The notes under the pieces: model-generated
The model's database searches: none
Seen by the model: the letters and a program-made list of their open reading frames with translations, nothing else
What the model was told of the DNA's origin: nothing
Assembly: GCF_036568125.1 (NCBI RefSeq)
Contig: NZ_DATCTF010000007.1
Span: forward strand, 1-64,000
Reading direction: 5' to 3'
Length of the DNA: 64,000 nucleotides
DNA from: Magnetovibrio sp.
Lineage (GTDB): Bacteria > Pseudomonadota > Alphaproteobacteria > Rhodospirillales > Magnetovibrionaceae
Program-made: the position numbers and the translations under genes
Shown: piece after piece, positions 38,052 to 47,121 of the stretch
How the letters are laid out: each line of letters starts with the position of its first letter
How positions within the stretch are numbered: position 1 is the stretch's first letter

Positions 38052-38246
38052 TTAATCGGAATCAGACGCGGCTTCAATGCGCGCGTTCACGGCTTTGCCG
38101 ATCGCTCGCCACAGGTTGGCCGCGTCGATCTCTTTGGACTTGTCGTGATAGAGCACGCGATCCTCGCAGTAGTCCTGAGCGCCCTCTGCGCCGTGGTGCT
38201 CAATGAGGGCTTTGGCGGTCTTGTCGATTTTCTCGGAGGAGGTCAT
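38052..38246 (-). CDS. Small conserved-looking soluble protein
   Basis: A 64-residue acidic/basic protein with no cysteine pair or membrane segment and a possible helical core (DAANLWRAIGKAVNARIE). AAAGGA at 6 bases before the ATG supports translation. It lies in the interval between tRNA-Leu and the second copy of the tRNA 3' end. I do not recognise the family. Confidence 0.55.
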   Translation of the reverse strand: MTSSEKIDKTAKALIEHHGAEGAQDYCEDRVLYHDKSKEIDAANLWRAIGKAVNARIEAASDSD

Positions 38247-38325
38247 TGCAGTCCTTTAAGTCTCTTCGCTCAATTGCAGCCTTGGCGCCGATAGGCAGGC
38301 GTTCAGGCTTGGTTTGTTGTGTCAT
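38200..38325 (-). CDS. Possible 41-residue peptide overlapping the gene at 38052
   Basis: The minus strand reads MTQQTKPERLPIGAKAAIER then continues to a stop at 38200. The start codon has GTGAGG at 7 bases. It overlaps the start of the 64-residue gene in another frame by 47 bases. It may be a real small gene, or a remnant of a longer protein broken by a frameshift. The evidence is thin. Confidence 0.3.
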   Translation of the reverse strand: MTQQTKPERLPIGAKAAIERRDLKDCNDLLRENRQDRQSPH

Positions 38326-38488
38326 ATCATACCTCACCCACGATCATCTTCAATCATCAGAGTAGGTTAGGGACATCCGCTTGAGCCCTGGATGTTGCAA
38401 ACCCGGAAACATGCCGTCGTTGAACGAGGGGGCTTCCTGGTCGGTCGGGTTATCGGTATGATCCGCGGATCATTTCTAGGAGCACAAG

Positions 38489-38674
38489 ATGCCGAGTATC
38501 GAAGTCAGAGACGCAGATGGTAAGGTCCTTCATACTTATCAGGTCTACGCTGATATGTTTGACAATATCATCACGGAAGAGGCCATGTTCGACATGGTCA
38601 GGCAGAACGCTATCGATGATGATCTCGTCAGCGAAGAAAAGGCCGACACGCTGACCTACAAGATCGTAACGTAG
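38489..38674 (+). CDS. Small acidic protein of unknown function
   Basis: A 61-residue protein starting MPSIEVRDADGKVLHTYQ, with TAGGAG 7 bases before the ATG. It is rich in Asp and Glu and has no signal or membrane segment. It lies in the tRNA-Leu interval. I do not recognise it, and it is too short for family assignment by eye. Confidence 0.5.
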   Translation: MPSIEVRDADGKVLHTYQVYADMFDNIITEEAMFDMVRQNAIDDDLVSEEKADTLTYKIVT

Positions 38675-38798
38675 GGGACGTTCTGCGTTTCATTCCCCGT
38701 CCACCGGGCGGGATTGTGTCTGAAGCGTTATCGCTCCAAGGCTCACAAGTCTACGGCTTCTGCGGCTTAGAGGCTAATTGATTGGAAACCCTTCGGTT

Positions 38799-38812
38799 TC
38801 TTCTCGACCGCA
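38799..38812 (+). repeat. Second copy of the tRNA-Leu 3' end (possible attachment-site remnant)
   Basis: TCTTCTCGACCGCA is identical to 37976-37989 inside tRNA-Leu. It is 823 bases downstream in the same orientation. No other tRNA parts are recognisable near this copy. Such a pair is what integration at the 3' end of a tRNA leaves behind. No integrase gene is present between the copies. Confidence 0.5.
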
Positions 38813-38821
38813 GCACAATCA

Positions 38822-38853
38822 AAAACCACCCTGGGCGAGCGGGGCGGTTTTTT
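38822..38853 (+). terminator. Stem-loop with T run after the tRNA 3'-end copy
   Basis: AACCACCC can pair with GGGCGGTT with one mismatch around a GC-rich loop, followed by TTTTTTT. The arrangement (tRNA end, then terminator) repeats that at 37976-38029. Confidence 0.5.
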
Positions 38854-39002
38854 TCTTGGGCCAACTTGTTGCGGGCGGCTGTTGCGGTGGGGGTGGGAAT
38901 TGTCTAGGTTGGTGCCAAATCGACGCGCGCTTCGAGCGTACACGCGTCGAGAGCACTTTTTTCACCCAGCCTTGCGGGGCCAAGTCGCTGGCGGAGGTCG
39001 TG

Positions 39003-40472
39003 ATGAGCGATCAAAATCAAGAAAATCAACGCCCAGCCGAATCCGCCAAGCCAACCGAGCTTGAGGATATGCTGGCGCATGCGGCCCCGGACAGCGCCTC
39101 CGATCCCAGTGAAATCTACGACGGTCTGCATGTCGGCGACGTCGATGAAATCGTCGAGGCATTGGAAAACGGCGAGATCCACCGGGTGCGCGAACTGGTC
39201 GCGCATATGCACTTCGCCGATGCCGCCGATTTGGTCGAACGCCTCAGCCCCGATCTGCGCCGCGCCCTTATGCTTGCGGCCTACGATGTGCTGGACGCGG
39301 ATTTCTACACCGAGTTGGACGAAACCGTCCGCGAAGAGGTGGTTGAAATCATCGGTCTCGATGCGATGGCCGAAGTCGTTGCCGACCTCGACACCGATGA
39401 CGCGATCGGCATCATCGACGAACTGGACGCGCACGAGCAGCTCCAGGTGCTCGACGCCATTCCGGCCGCTGACCGCACCTTGATCGAAGAAGGCCTGGCC
39501 TACCGCGAATATTCCGCCGGTCGATTGATGCAGCGCGCGGTGATGACCGTGCCGCAGTTTTGGAATGTCGGTGAAACCATCGATTTTATGCGTCAAATCG
39601 CCGATGAGGACGAATGGGAAACGCCCAACGTGTTTTATGACATCGTTGTGGTCGACCCACGCCATAAGCCGGTCGGCACCATCCCGTTGAGCACCTTGCT
39701 GCAAAGCAAGCGCCCGGTGCCGGTGACCGAAATCATGCACGAACGCATGAAGCTGATACCGGTCGACATGGACCAGGAAGAAGTCGCGTTTCTGTTTCGT
39801 CAACGCGATCTGGTCTCGGCCCCGGTGGTCGGCGACGAAGGCCGCTTGGTCGGCATCATCACCATCGACGACGTCGTCGACGTTATCGATGAAGAAGCCG
39901 AGGACGATATCCTGGCTCTGGGTGGTGTGCGAGAGGACGACTTGTATTCCGCCACGTTGGATACCACCCGGCAGCGCTTTTCGTGGCTGTTCGTCAACTT
40001 GCTCACTGCCATTATGGCGTCGGTGGTGATCGGCTTTTTCCAAGGTTCCATCGAACAGGTGGTGGCGTTGGCGGTGCTGATGCCGATTGTCGCGTCGATG
40101 GGTGGCAACGCGGGCACCCAGACGCTGACCGTTGCTGTGCGTGCGCTGGCCACCAAAGAGCTGACCTCGACCAACGCCATGCGCCAAATCGGCAAGGAAA
40201 TTCTGGTCGGCTGCATCAATGGCATCATTTTCGCGGTGTTGATGGGTGTCGTCGCGTGGGGCTGGTTCGGCACCCCGGGGTTGGGGGTGGTGATCGGTCT
40301 GGCGATGATCGTCAATATGATCGTGGCGGGCTTGTTCGGCGCAATCATTCCCATCGCCTTGGACCGTCACGGTATCGACCCGGCGGTGGCGTCGAGCGTC
40401 TTTCTCACCACGGTCACAGATGTGGTTGGCTTCATGGTGTTCTTAGGTCTTGGGGCATGGCTGCTGATGTAG
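39003..40472 (+). CDS. mgtE: Magnesium transporter MgtE
   Basis: MgtE is a homodimeric magnesium channel gated by cytoplasmic domains. The protein is 489 residues from the ATG at 39003, which has GGAGG 5 bases upstream. It has an N-terminal domain (about 55-160) and two CBS domains (about 165-290, with IMHERMKLIPVD in the second). Five membrane segments at the C-terminus contain the family AVLMPIVASMGGNAGTQ pore motif. A longer ORF upstream runs into a tRNA remnant and is not used. Confidence 0.93.
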   Translation: MSDQNQENQRPAESAKPTELEDMLAHAAPDSASDPSEIYDGLHVGDVDEIVEALENGEIHRVRELVAHMHFADAADLVERLSPDLRRALMLAAYDVLDADFYTELDETVREEVVEIIGLDAMAEVVADLDTDDAIGIIDELDAHEQLQVLDAIPAADRTLIEEGLAYREYSAGRLMQRAVMTVPQFWNVGETIDFMRQIADEDEWETPNVFYDIVVVDPRHKPVGTIPLSTLLQSKRPVPVTEIMHERMKLIPVDMDQEEVAFLFRQRDLVSAPVVGDEGRLVGIITIDDVVDVIDEEAEDDILALGGVREDDLYSATLDTTRQRFSWLFVNLLTAIMASVVIGFFQGSIEQVVALAVLMPIVASMGGNAGTQTLTVAVRALATKELTSTNAMRQIGKEILVGCINGIIFAVLMGVVAWGWFGTPGLGVVIGLAMIVNMIVAGLFGAIIPIALDRHGIDPAVASSVFLTTVTDVVGFMVFLGLGAWLLM

Positions 40473-40583
40473 CTTGGTTTGATGGCGGGGGACCGATTTG
40501 CCCCCTTGATTTCGCCCGGCGGATGCTGAACTCTAATAGAAATGAAAAAACAAGATCCGAGGAAGGGATAGGAGCCACGCACC

Positions 40584-41129
40584 ATGCCCCCCAAAAGCAT
40601 GAGCCTAGCTGAAAATCGCATCTCCGCGATGCGCGTGCTGGTCGCGGATCCGTATTCTCAATTGCGCGAGATCATCCGCGATATCTTGTTGCGCGGAATT
40701 GGCGTCGCCGAGGTTTTGGAAGCGCGCAACGGTCGGGAAGCGCTGGATACGTTGCACGATTTGCCCTGTGACGTGGTGATCGCCGACACCGCTATGGACC
40801 CCGTCGGGGCGTTGGAACTGACGCAAAAAATTCGCGGCGGTCACGACGGCATCGACCCCTTCACCCCGATCATCGTGATGTCGGGCAATGCCAATCTGGG
40901 CGAAATTATCGCCGTGCGCGACGCCGGGGCCAACGATTACGTGGCCAAACCGCTGTCGGCGAAAATTCTCGATTTGCGTCTGCACGCGGTGGTTTCGCAA
41001 CCCCGGCCGTTCATTCGTTCCGACGATTTCTTCGGTCCCGACCGCCGTCGCCATATGAACGCGATTTTCCGTGGCGCGGATCGGCGCAATACGGAATCCG
41101 AAACCATCGACCCAGGCGCGCCGTTGTGA
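40584..41129 (+). CDS. Receiver-domain protein with FGPDRR tail (first copy)
   Basis: A 181-residue protein with a receiver domain and no output domain. The phosphoacceptor is D68 in VVIADTAMDP, with S100 and K122 also conserved. The acidic pocket is reduced: ADPY has only one Asp at the usual DD position. The C-terminal tail has FGPDRR at 150-155 and a related FRGADRR at 162-168. AGGAG 9 bases upstream supports the start. Its stop overlaps the DUF1489 gene (GTGA). A partner kinase is not adjacent. Confidence 0.85.
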   Translation: MPPKSMSLAENRISAMRVLVADPYSQLREIIRDILLRGIGVAEVLEARNGREALDTLHDLPCDVVIADTAMDPVGALELTQKIRGGHDGIDPFTPIIVMSGNANLGEIIAVRDAGANDYVAKPLSAKILDLRLHAVVSQPRPFIRSDDFFGPDRRRHMNAIFRGADRRNTESETIDPGAPL

Positions 41130-41557
41130 CAGTCCACCTGATTAAATTGGCGGTCGGCGTTGAAGATTTCGAACATCTGGCACAACTGCAAAAGCAGCGC
41201 ATGGCTCAGTTTCAGGCCCAAGGGCTGTCGGCGAACCCGCGTCATTTCACCCGCATGAAGCCTAAGCGCGAGGCGGAACTGCTCGACGGCGGTTCGATCT
41301 ATTGGGTCATCAAAGGGGCCATCCGCGCCCGCCAGAAACTGGTGGCGTTCGACAGCTACGTCGACGATGAAGGGGGGCGGCGTTGCGCGATCGTTTTGGA
41401 CCCGCAATTGGTGGCGACGCAAAATCGTCCCCATCGCGCCTTTCAAGGGTGGCGATATCTCGCCCCTGCCAAGGCACCTAAGGATTCCAGCGGCGATGAG
41501 GCCGCCGACTTGCCGCCTGAATTGGCCCGGGACCTCGAAGCCTTGGGGTTGTTGTAG
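41126..41557 (+). CDS. DUF1489 family protein
   Basis: A 143-residue soluble protein with HLIKLAVGVEDFE at the N-terminus, TRMKPKREAELLDGGSIYWV and RAFQGWRYL, which are typical of DUF1489, an alphaproteobacterial family of unknown function. The start codon is GTG, which overlaps the upstream stop. It lies between two receiver proteins with related tails. Confidence 0.85.
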   Translation: MTVHLIKLAVGVEDFEHLAQLQKQRMAQFQAQGLSANPRHFTRMKPKREAELLDGGSIYWVIKGAIRARQKLVAFDSYVDDEGGRRCAIVLDPQLVATQNRPHRAFQGWRYLAPAKAPKDSSGDEAADLPPELARDLEALGLL

Positions 41558-41649
41558 GGATATGCACTACACTGTGTGCGGTTATTTTTCCTTTCGGCGC
41601 GTGGTGGAACTCGATATGCTGTAGCTCGCCGTTATAGGCGGGGGCGCCG

Positions 41650-42156
41650 ATGTGGGGGGATATGGTTTCCGTAGATATCACGCAGTTCAATATTTTAATT
41701 GTTGAAGATAACGTGCATTTCCGCACACTGATCCGATCGATCCTTCAGGCTTTGGGCATTACGAAGCTGGAAGAAGCGCGCGATGGAATCGAGGCGCTTG
41801 AAATTCTTGACGCTCCCGATAAATCGAAGCGCGTCGATCTGGTCGTCCTTGATTGGAAGATGGAGGGGATGGACGGTGTCGAATGCGTGCGTCAAATTCG
41901 CCAACTCGAAAGCGAAAGCCGCTCGGTGCCGATCATCATGGTCACCGGGTATACGGAAACCAGCTTGCGTGAAGAAGCCCGCGACGCGGGGGTGAACGAT
42001 TTTCTCGGCAAACCCATTTCCGCACAGTCATTGTTGGGGCGCATCGTCAGCGTCATGGAAAACCCCCGTCCCATGGTCGAGGGCGGCGGATACTTCGGTC
42101 CCGACCGGCGCATCAAGGCCGAACCGTTCAAAGGCTCCAATCAGCGTAAATCATGA
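41650..42156 (+). CDS. Receiver-domain protein with FGPDRR tail (second copy)
   Basis: A 168-residue single-receiver protein. The receiver has D20 in the acidic pocket (VEDN), D68 in VVLDWKMEGMDG, T99 and K121. A tail has FGPDRR at 149-154 and the weaker FKGSNQR at 160-166, as in the gene at 40584. Two ATG starts (41650, 41662) are possible. It looks like a paralogue of the gene two positions upstream, with an intact phosphorylation site. Confidence 0.87.
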   Translation: MWGDMVSVDITQFNILIVEDNVHFRTLIRSILQALGITKLEEARDGIEALEILDAPDKSKRVDLVVLDWKMEGMDGVECVRQIRQLESESRSVPIIMVTGYTETSLREEARDAGVNDFLGKPISAQSLLGRIVSVMENPRPMVEGGGYFGPDRRIKAEPFKGSNQRKS

Positions 42157-42297
42157 TGCACGCCAGCGCCCGCCGGTGCGGTGGAGCGTGGCACGGACGG
42201 CTAAAAATCCTGGCGATGGGGCTGGCTTTGCGTGTAGAGTCCGCTGCGACGATTCCAAGCGATTTCCAGAGCGATTTTCTAAGACAGTGGGGGCTTC

Positions 42298-42792
42298 ATG
42301 GCAGGCAGTGTGAACAAAGTGATTTTGGTCGGCAATCTCGGGCGTGACCCGGAGGTGCGCCACACCCAAGACGGCAAGAAGATCGCGAACCTGTCCGTCG
42401 CGACGTCCGAGAGCTGGAAAGACCGCAACACCGGCGAGCGCAAAGAGCGCACCGAATGGCACCGCGTGGTGATCTTTTCCGAAGGCCTTGCCAACATTGC
42501 CGAGCAGTATCTGCGCAAGGGCTCCAAGGTTTATATCGAAGGCCAACTGCAAACCCGCAAATGGACCGATCAAAGCGGTGTTGAAAAATACACCACCGAA
42601 GTGGTGCTGCAGGGCTTCAACTGCACCCTGACGATGCTCGACGGTCGCGAAGGCGGCGGTGGCGGTGGCGGTTATGGCGGTGGCCAAGGTGGCGGCTTTG
42701 ACAGCGGCTCCAGCGGCGGCGGCGACAGCTTCGGCGGCGGTGGCGGCGGTCCCGCTCCGGGTTCCGATCTGGACGATGAAATCCCGTTCTAG
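42298..42792 (+). CDS. ssb: Single-stranded DNA-binding protein
   Basis: SSB covers single-stranded DNA during replication and repair. The protein is 164 residues. The OB-fold region starts [20 protein letters not shown] flexible Gly-rich linker (about 120-155) leads to the acidic tip DLDDEIPF, which docks partner proteins. It stands alone, with a terminator downstream. Gene context beside gyrA is common. Confidence 0.97.
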   Translation: MAGSVNKVILVGNLGRDPEVRHTQDGKKIANLSVATSESWKDRNTGERKERTEWHRVVIFSEGLANIAEQYLRKGSKVYIEGQLQTRKWTDQSGVEKYTTEVVLQGFNCTLTMLDGREGGGGGGGYGGGQGGGFDSGSSGGGDSFGGGGGGPAPGSDLDDEIPF

Positions 42793-42839
42793 GGCTATGA
42801 ATTTCGGGGGAGGGGACCTTCGTTTCGAAGGTCAACTCG

Positions 42840-42873
42840 AAAAAGCCGACAGGTCAATCCTGTCGGCTTTTTT
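42840..42873 (+). terminator. Rho-independent terminator after ssb
   Basis: AAAAGCCGACAGG pairs perfectly with CCTGTCGGCTTTT over a 5-base loop and a T run follows. It lies 48 bases after the ssb stop. Confidence 0.9.
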
Positions 42874-43037
42874 CGTGTCGTTTGCAGGCCCGATCCGAAG
42901 GGGAATGAATGATCGTTACAAAGCCGTCATAAGGTTGTTTTCCCCCCCCCGAAATGCTAGATTTTCCGGGTCGGAAGGCGGTCTGAAGAGGCCGCTTTTG
43001 ACTTATGTTAATGTATTGATTTTGCAAGGATAATTCT

Positions 43038-45899
43038 TTGACGTCCGAATCGCCCACGCCGCCGCCTTCGCCAGCCGAAGGATTCGAAACCATCGCCATC
43101 GAAGAGGAGATGAAAAGCTCCTACCTCGATTATGCGATGAGCGTGATCGTGAGCCGCGCTCTGCCCGACGTGCGCGACGGTTTGAAGCCGGTCCACCGGC
43201 GCATCGTGCATGCGATGAACGAGAACGGTTACGACGCCAACAAGCCGTACCGCAAGTCGGCGCGCATCGTTGGTGACGTCATGGGTAAATACCACCCCCA
43301 CGGCGACAGCGCGATCTACGACGCGATGGTGCGTATGGCGCAGGATTTCTCGTTGCGGCTGCCGCTGATCGACGGTCAGGGTAATTTCGGCTCGATGGAC
43401 GGCGACCGCGCTGCCGCGATGCGATACACCGAAGCGCGCATGGCCAAATCGGCTCACGCGCTGATTGACGACATCGACAAGGACACCGTCGACTTCCAAC
43501 CCAACTACGACGACACCCAGCGCGAACCGAAGGTTCTGCCGGCACGGTTCCCCAACCTGTTGGTCAACGGCGCAGGCGGCATCGCGGTGGGTATGGCGAC
43601 CAACATCCCGCCGCATAATCTGGGTGAGGTGTTGGATGGTTGCATGGCGGTGATCGACGACCCGTACATCACCATCGAAGGCCTAATGCAGTACGTCAAA
43701 GCCCCCGATTTCCCGACCGGCGGCCTGATCATGGGCAAGCAGGGCATTCATTCGGCGTTCCACACCGGACGCGGTTCCGTGATCATGCGCGGACGTACCG
43801 AGATTGAGGAACGCGCCAAGGGCCGCGAAGCGATCGTCATCACCGAAGTGCCCTATCAGGTTAACAAGGCGCGCATGGTCGCGACCATGGCCGAGTGCGT
43901 GCGCGACAAACGGATCGAAGGCATTTCCGACATTCGCGATGAATCCGATCGTCACGGCGTGCGGGTGGTGGTCGAAATCAAACGCGACGCGATGGCCGAG
44001 GTGGTGCTGAACCAACTGTTCAAGCATACCCCGTTGCAGACCTCGTTCGGCGTCAACATGCTGGCGCTCAATGGTGGCCGCCCGCAGTTGATGAACTTGA
44101 AAGAGATCCTTCAGGCGTTCGTCAATTTCCGCGAAGAGGTCATCCGCCGCCGCACCATTTTCTTGCTTGGCAAGGCGCGAGACAAGGCGCACGTGTTGGT
44201 CGGTCTGGCCATCGCAGTCGCCAACATCGACGAAGTGATCGCCTTGATCCGCAGGGCCCCCAATCCGCAAGTGGCGCGCGAAGAATTGATGGCGCGGGAC
44301 TGGCCGGCGGGTGAAGTGGTGCCGTTGATCGAACTGATCGACGAGCCCGGCCGTTTGGTCGACGCCAATGGCAATTACAAACTGTCCGAAACGCAAGCGC
44401 GCGCCATCTTGGAACTGCGCCTGCACCGCTTGACCGGTCTGGAACGCGACAAGATCGCGGATGATCTGCGCGCCCTCGGCGATGAAATCAAGGAATTGCT
44501 GGCGATTTTGGGTTCGCGCGAACGGCTTTACGAAGTGCTGCGTGCTGAGCTTGAAGAAATGCGCGAGCAGTTCGCCACCCCGCGCCGCACGTCTTTGGAA
44601 GAGGCCGAATTCGAACACGACATCGAAGACCTGATCCAGCGCGAAGATATGGTCGTGACGGTGACCAACACCGGCTACATCAAACGCGTGCCGCTGTCGA
44701 CTTATCGCGCTCAGCGCCGCGGCGGCAAGGGCCGTTCGGGCATGTCGATGCGCGACGAGGATTTCGTCAGCCAGGTGTTCGTGGTCAACACCCACACCCC
44801 GGTGTTGTTCTTCTCAAGCACCGGCATCGTCTACAAGATGAAGGTCTACAAACTGCCGTTGGGCGGGCCGACCGCGCGCGGTCAGGCGATGGTCAACATT
44901 TTACCGCTGGAACAAGGCGAAACCATTTCGACCATGATGCCGTTGCCCGAAGACGAAAGCACCTGGAACGAAATGTTCGTGATGTTCTCCACCGCCTCTG
45001 GCGGAGTGCGCCGCAACTCGCTGTCGGATTTCACCAACGTCATGGCCAACGGCAAGATCGCCATGAAGCTGGACGAGGGCGACCGTCTGGTCGGCGTGCA
45101 GGTGTGTACGGAAGACGACGACGTTCTGTTGGCGGCCAAGAACGGCAAGTGCATCCGCTTCCCGGTTTCCAAGAAAGACGAGGCCGGAAACGAAAAAGGC
45201 GTGCGCGTGTTCGCCAGCCGCGCCTCTACGGGCGTGCGCGGCATGCGCTTGGCCAAGGGCGACGAAGTCATTTCCATGTCGATCCTGCGCCATGTCGATT
45301 TTTCGACTGAGGAACGCGACGCGTACCTTAAGGTCCAATCTGCGCGGCGTCGCGCCGAAGGTGCCAGTGAAGGCGAGGTTGGCGAAGACCTGATCACCGA
45401 CCCCACCCAACTGGGCTTGTCCGAGGAGCGCTTCGCCGAGATGGAGGCGATGGAGGACTTCATCCTCACCATCACCGAAAACGGCTATGGCAAACGTACC
45501 TCGGCCTACGAATACCGCATCGCCGGTCGCGGTGGGCAAGGCATCACCAACATCGAAACCAACAAGCGCAACGGTGGCGTGGTCGCTTCGTTCCCGGTGG
45601 AAAGCGAAGACCAGTTGGTGATGGTGTCCGACGGCGGTCAGTTGATCCGCACCACGGTGGTCGATATCCGTATCGCCGGGCGCAACACCCAGGGCGTGAC
45701 GCTGTTTAAGACCGCCGAAGGTGAACATGTGGTGTCCGTCACCCGGTTGAGCGATGTCGAGGACGACGAGGACATGGATACTGCGGAGGGTAACGAGGGC
45801 GACAGCGGCGAAAACACGGCCGCAAGCGGACCTCATGACGCTTCTGAAACCCCCGCCGAGGATCGCGTTGAAGATCCCGGCGACGCACAAGACGAATAA
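43038..45899 (+). CDS. gyrA: DNA gyrase subunit A
   Basis: The A subunit carries the DNA breakage-reunion site. The protein is 953 residues. The start is TTG at 43038, needed to include the conserved N-terminal helix [25 protein letters not shown] precedes it. The catalytic Tyr is Y130 ([10 protein letters not shown]). The quinolone-resistance residues are the sensitive type, S91 and D95 in [10 protein letters not shown]. The GyrA box QRRGGKG is present. The last 45 residues are an acidic, low-complexity tail. Confidence 0.96.
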   Translation: MTSESPTPPPSPAEGFETIAIEEEMKSSYLDYAMSVIVSRALPDVRDGLKPVHRRIVHAMNENGYDANKPYRKSARIVGDVMGKYHPHGDSAIYDAMVRMAQDFSLRLPLIDGQGNFGSMDGDRAAAMRYTEARMAKSAHALIDDIDKDTVDFQPNYDDTQREPKVLPARFPNLLVNGAGGIAVGMATNIPPHNLGEVLDGCMAVIDDPYITIEGLMQYVKAPDFPTGGLIMGKQGIHSAFHTGRGSVIMRGRTEIEERAKGREAIVITEVPYQVNKARMVATMAECVRDKRIEGISDIRDESDRHGVRVVVEIKRDAMAEVVLNQLFKHTPLQTSFGVNMLALNGGRPQLMNLKEILQAFVNFREEVIRRRTIFLLGKARDKAHVLVGLAIAVANIDEVIALIRRAPNPQVAREELMARDWPAGEVVPLIELIDEPGRLVDANGNYKLSETQARAILELRLHRLTGLERDKIADDLRALGDEIKELLAILGSRERLYEVLRAELEEMREQFATPRRTSLEEAEFEHDIEDLIQREDMVVTVTNTGYIKRVPLSTYRAQRRGGKGRSGMSMRDEDFVSQVFVVNTHTPVLFFSSTGIVYKMKVYKLPLGGPTARGQAMVNILPLEQGETISTMMPLPEDESTWNEMFVMFSTASGGVRRNSLSDFTNVMANGKIAMKLDEGDRLVGVQVCTEDDDVLLAAKNGKCIRFPVSKKDEAGNEKGVRVFASRASTGVRGMRLAKGDEVISMSILRHVDFSTEERDAYLKVQSARRRAEGASEGEVGEDLITDPTQLGLSEERFAEMEAMEDFILTITENGYGKRTSAYEYRIAGRGGQGITNIETNKRNGGVVASFPVESEDQLVMVSDGGQLIRTTVVDIRIAGRNTQGVTLFKTAEGEHVVSVTRLSDVEDDEDMDTAEGNEGDSGENTAASGPHDASETPAEDRVEDPGDAQDE

Positions 45900-45913
45900 C
45901 GGAGCCTCCCCTC

Positions 45914-46426
45914 ATGTCCTCAGCCAAGCAACGCACCGGCGTGTATCCAGGTACTTTCGATCCGCCGACCAACGGTCATATGGACATCATCACCCGTGCC
46001 ACCCGGGTGGTCGACCACTTGATCGTCGCGGTGGCCGTCAATGCGGGCAAGGAGCCCCTGTTTACGTTGGATGAGCGCGTCGCCATGGTCGAGGCCGAAT
46101 TGGCCAGTTCCAAGCTGCAAGCGGGCGTGACCGTCGAGGTTCGTCCGTTCGACAATTTGTTGGTCGAATTCGTCGCCGATGTCGGCGCCAGCGTCATCTT
46201 GCGCGGTTTGCGCGCGGTATCTGATTTCGAATACGAGTTCCAGATGGCGGGCATGAATTCGCGCTTAAGCCCCGAATTGGAGACCGTGTTCTTGATGGCG
46301 TCTGACAAAAACCAGTTTATTTCCAGTCGCTTCGTCAAGGAAATCGGGCGTCTGGGTGGGGATGTGCGCCATTTCGTTTCGGCCCAAGTGGCGGCGCGGT
46401 TGGACCAGCGTTTCGACGACGAATAA
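45914..46426 (+). CDS. coaD: Phosphopantetheine adenylyltransferase
   Basis: CoaD makes dephospho-CoA from phosphopantetheine and ATP, the fourth step of CoA synthesis. The 170-residue protein has the nucleotidyl-transferase motif TFDPPTNGHMDI at 14-25 and the late ISSRFVKEI. Start ATG at 45914 follows GGAGCC. It is 14 bases from the gyrA stop and probably co-transcribed. Confidence 0.95.
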   Translation: MSSAKQRTGVYPGTFDPPTNGHMDIITRATRVVDHLIVAVAVNAGKEPLFTLDERVAMVEAELASSKLQAGVTVEVRPFDNLLVEFVADVGASVILRGLRAVSDFEYEFQMAGMNSRLSPELETVFLMASDKNQFISSRFVKEIGRLGGDVRHFVSAQVAARLDQRFDDE

Positions 46427-46477
46427 GGCCGCATAGAAGTTTATGCAAAATTAGTTTCTTTTTGTCGCGACAGGGGC

Positions 46478-46505
46478 TTGACCCGGACGCCCCCGGGCCT
46501 TAAGT
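46478..46505 (+). promoter_or_regulatory. Candidate promoter for tRNA-Lys
   Basis: CTTGACC includes TTGACC at 46478-46483, and TTAAGT lies at 46500-46505 with a 16-base spacer. The pair is 43 bases before the tRNA. A CTTGAC -35 is a common alphaproteobacterial form. The -10 match is weak. Confidence 0.35.
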
Positions 46506-46548
46506 TCCGCCCCGCACCCCGCCAGCGTGTCTGGATTCCGTGCCTTGG

Positions 46549-46624
46549 GGGCTCTTAGCTCAGCTGGTAGAGCATTCGACTTTTAATCGAACGGTCGTGA
46601 GTTCGAATCTCACAGAGCCCACCA
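46549..46624 (+). tRNA. tRNA-Lys (anticodon TTT)
   Basis: Acceptor strands GGGCTCT and AGAGCCC pair, and CCA is encoded. The anticodon stem TTCGA/TCGAA encloses CTTTTAA, giving anticodon TTT. The D-arm (TAGCTCAGCTGGTAGAGC) and T-arm (GTTCGAATC) are standard. Confidence 0.97.
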
Positions 46625-46628
46625 ATCA

Positions 46629-46666
46629 AAAACCCCGGTTCCAAATCTGGAGCCGGGGTTTTTTTA
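46629..46666 (+). terminator. Terminator after tRNA-Lys
   Basis: A 13-base stem beginning AACCCCGG and ending CCGGGGTT, over an AATC loop, is followed by seven Ts. It could also end the convergent gene on the minus strand at 46682. Confidence 0.88.
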
Positions 46667-46681
46667 TGGTCGACAAGGGGA

Positions 46682-47038
46682 TTAGGACAGCAACTCGATG
46701 ATTTGCTGGGCCTGTTGGCGCAAGCGGTTGGTGAACGATTGCATCAACAAACTGATCACGGGATCTGACTTGCTCAACCGCTTTTGAAATTCCTCCTTGG
46801 AAACCACCAAAACCTCGGTCGGTGCCAACACGATGGCGGATGCGGCGCGCGGCTTGTCGTCGATCAGCGCCATTTCGCCGATGATGTTGCCGGTTTTGAC
46901 CGTGGCGATGGTGCGGGGCGTTTCATCCTTGGCGATTTTGGTGATTTTCACTTCGCCGGATTTGATCAGGTAGGCTTCCTCGCCTGCATCGCCTTCGGTG
47001 AAGATCATATCCCCAATGCGGTAAGTTCGACTTTCCAT
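46682..47038 (-). CDS. Cyclic nucleotide-binding domain protein
   Basis: A 118-residue protein made almost wholly of a cyclic-nucleotide-binding fold, with no DNA-binding domain. It shows the IIGEMALIDDKPRAASAIV phosphate-binding cassette. RTYRIGDMIFTEGD is the first strand pair. Starts at 47074 and 47101 are possible; the one at 47038 begins right before the domain. It diverges from the DUF350 gene. It may be a regulatory module for a partner, or a small sensor in its own right. Confidence 0.8.
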   Translation of the reverse strand: MESRTYRIGDMIFTEGDAGEEAYLIKSGEVKITKIAKDETPRTIATVKTGNIIGEMALIDDKPRAASAIVLAPTEVLVVSKEEFQKRLSKSDPVISLLMQSFTNRLRQQAQQIIELLS

Positions 47039-47121
47039 GGAACATTGCTTTCGGTCGAAAAAATGCCTACTCATTTTGAAATGATTTAGCGCTGTAATCA
47101 AAGCAAAATGACTGGATAGAC

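Larger units (their letters stand above)
38675..39002. other. Intergenic region holding a tRNA-Leu 3'-end copy and a terminator
   Basis: This 328-base region precedes mgtE and contains no gene I can support. It holds the second copy of the tRNA-Leu 3' end (38799-38812) and a stem-loop with a T run (about 38822-38853). The mgtE ribosome-binding site (GGAGG) lies at its end. Codon-like upstream extension of mgtE to 38778 runs across the tRNA remnant and is not believable. Confidence 0.6.

Noticed and set aside
38778-39002. A 75-residue N-terminal extension of MgtE
   Set aside because: It crosses the tRNA remnant and a terminator. The ATG at 39003 has GGAGG at good spacing.
38904-40370. A 488-residue minus-strand frame
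   Set aside because: It is antisense to mgtE and His/Asp-rich, typical of a reverse-strand shadow.
43683-44795. A 370-residue minus-strand frame
   Set aside because: It lies antisense to gyrA, which is unambiguous.
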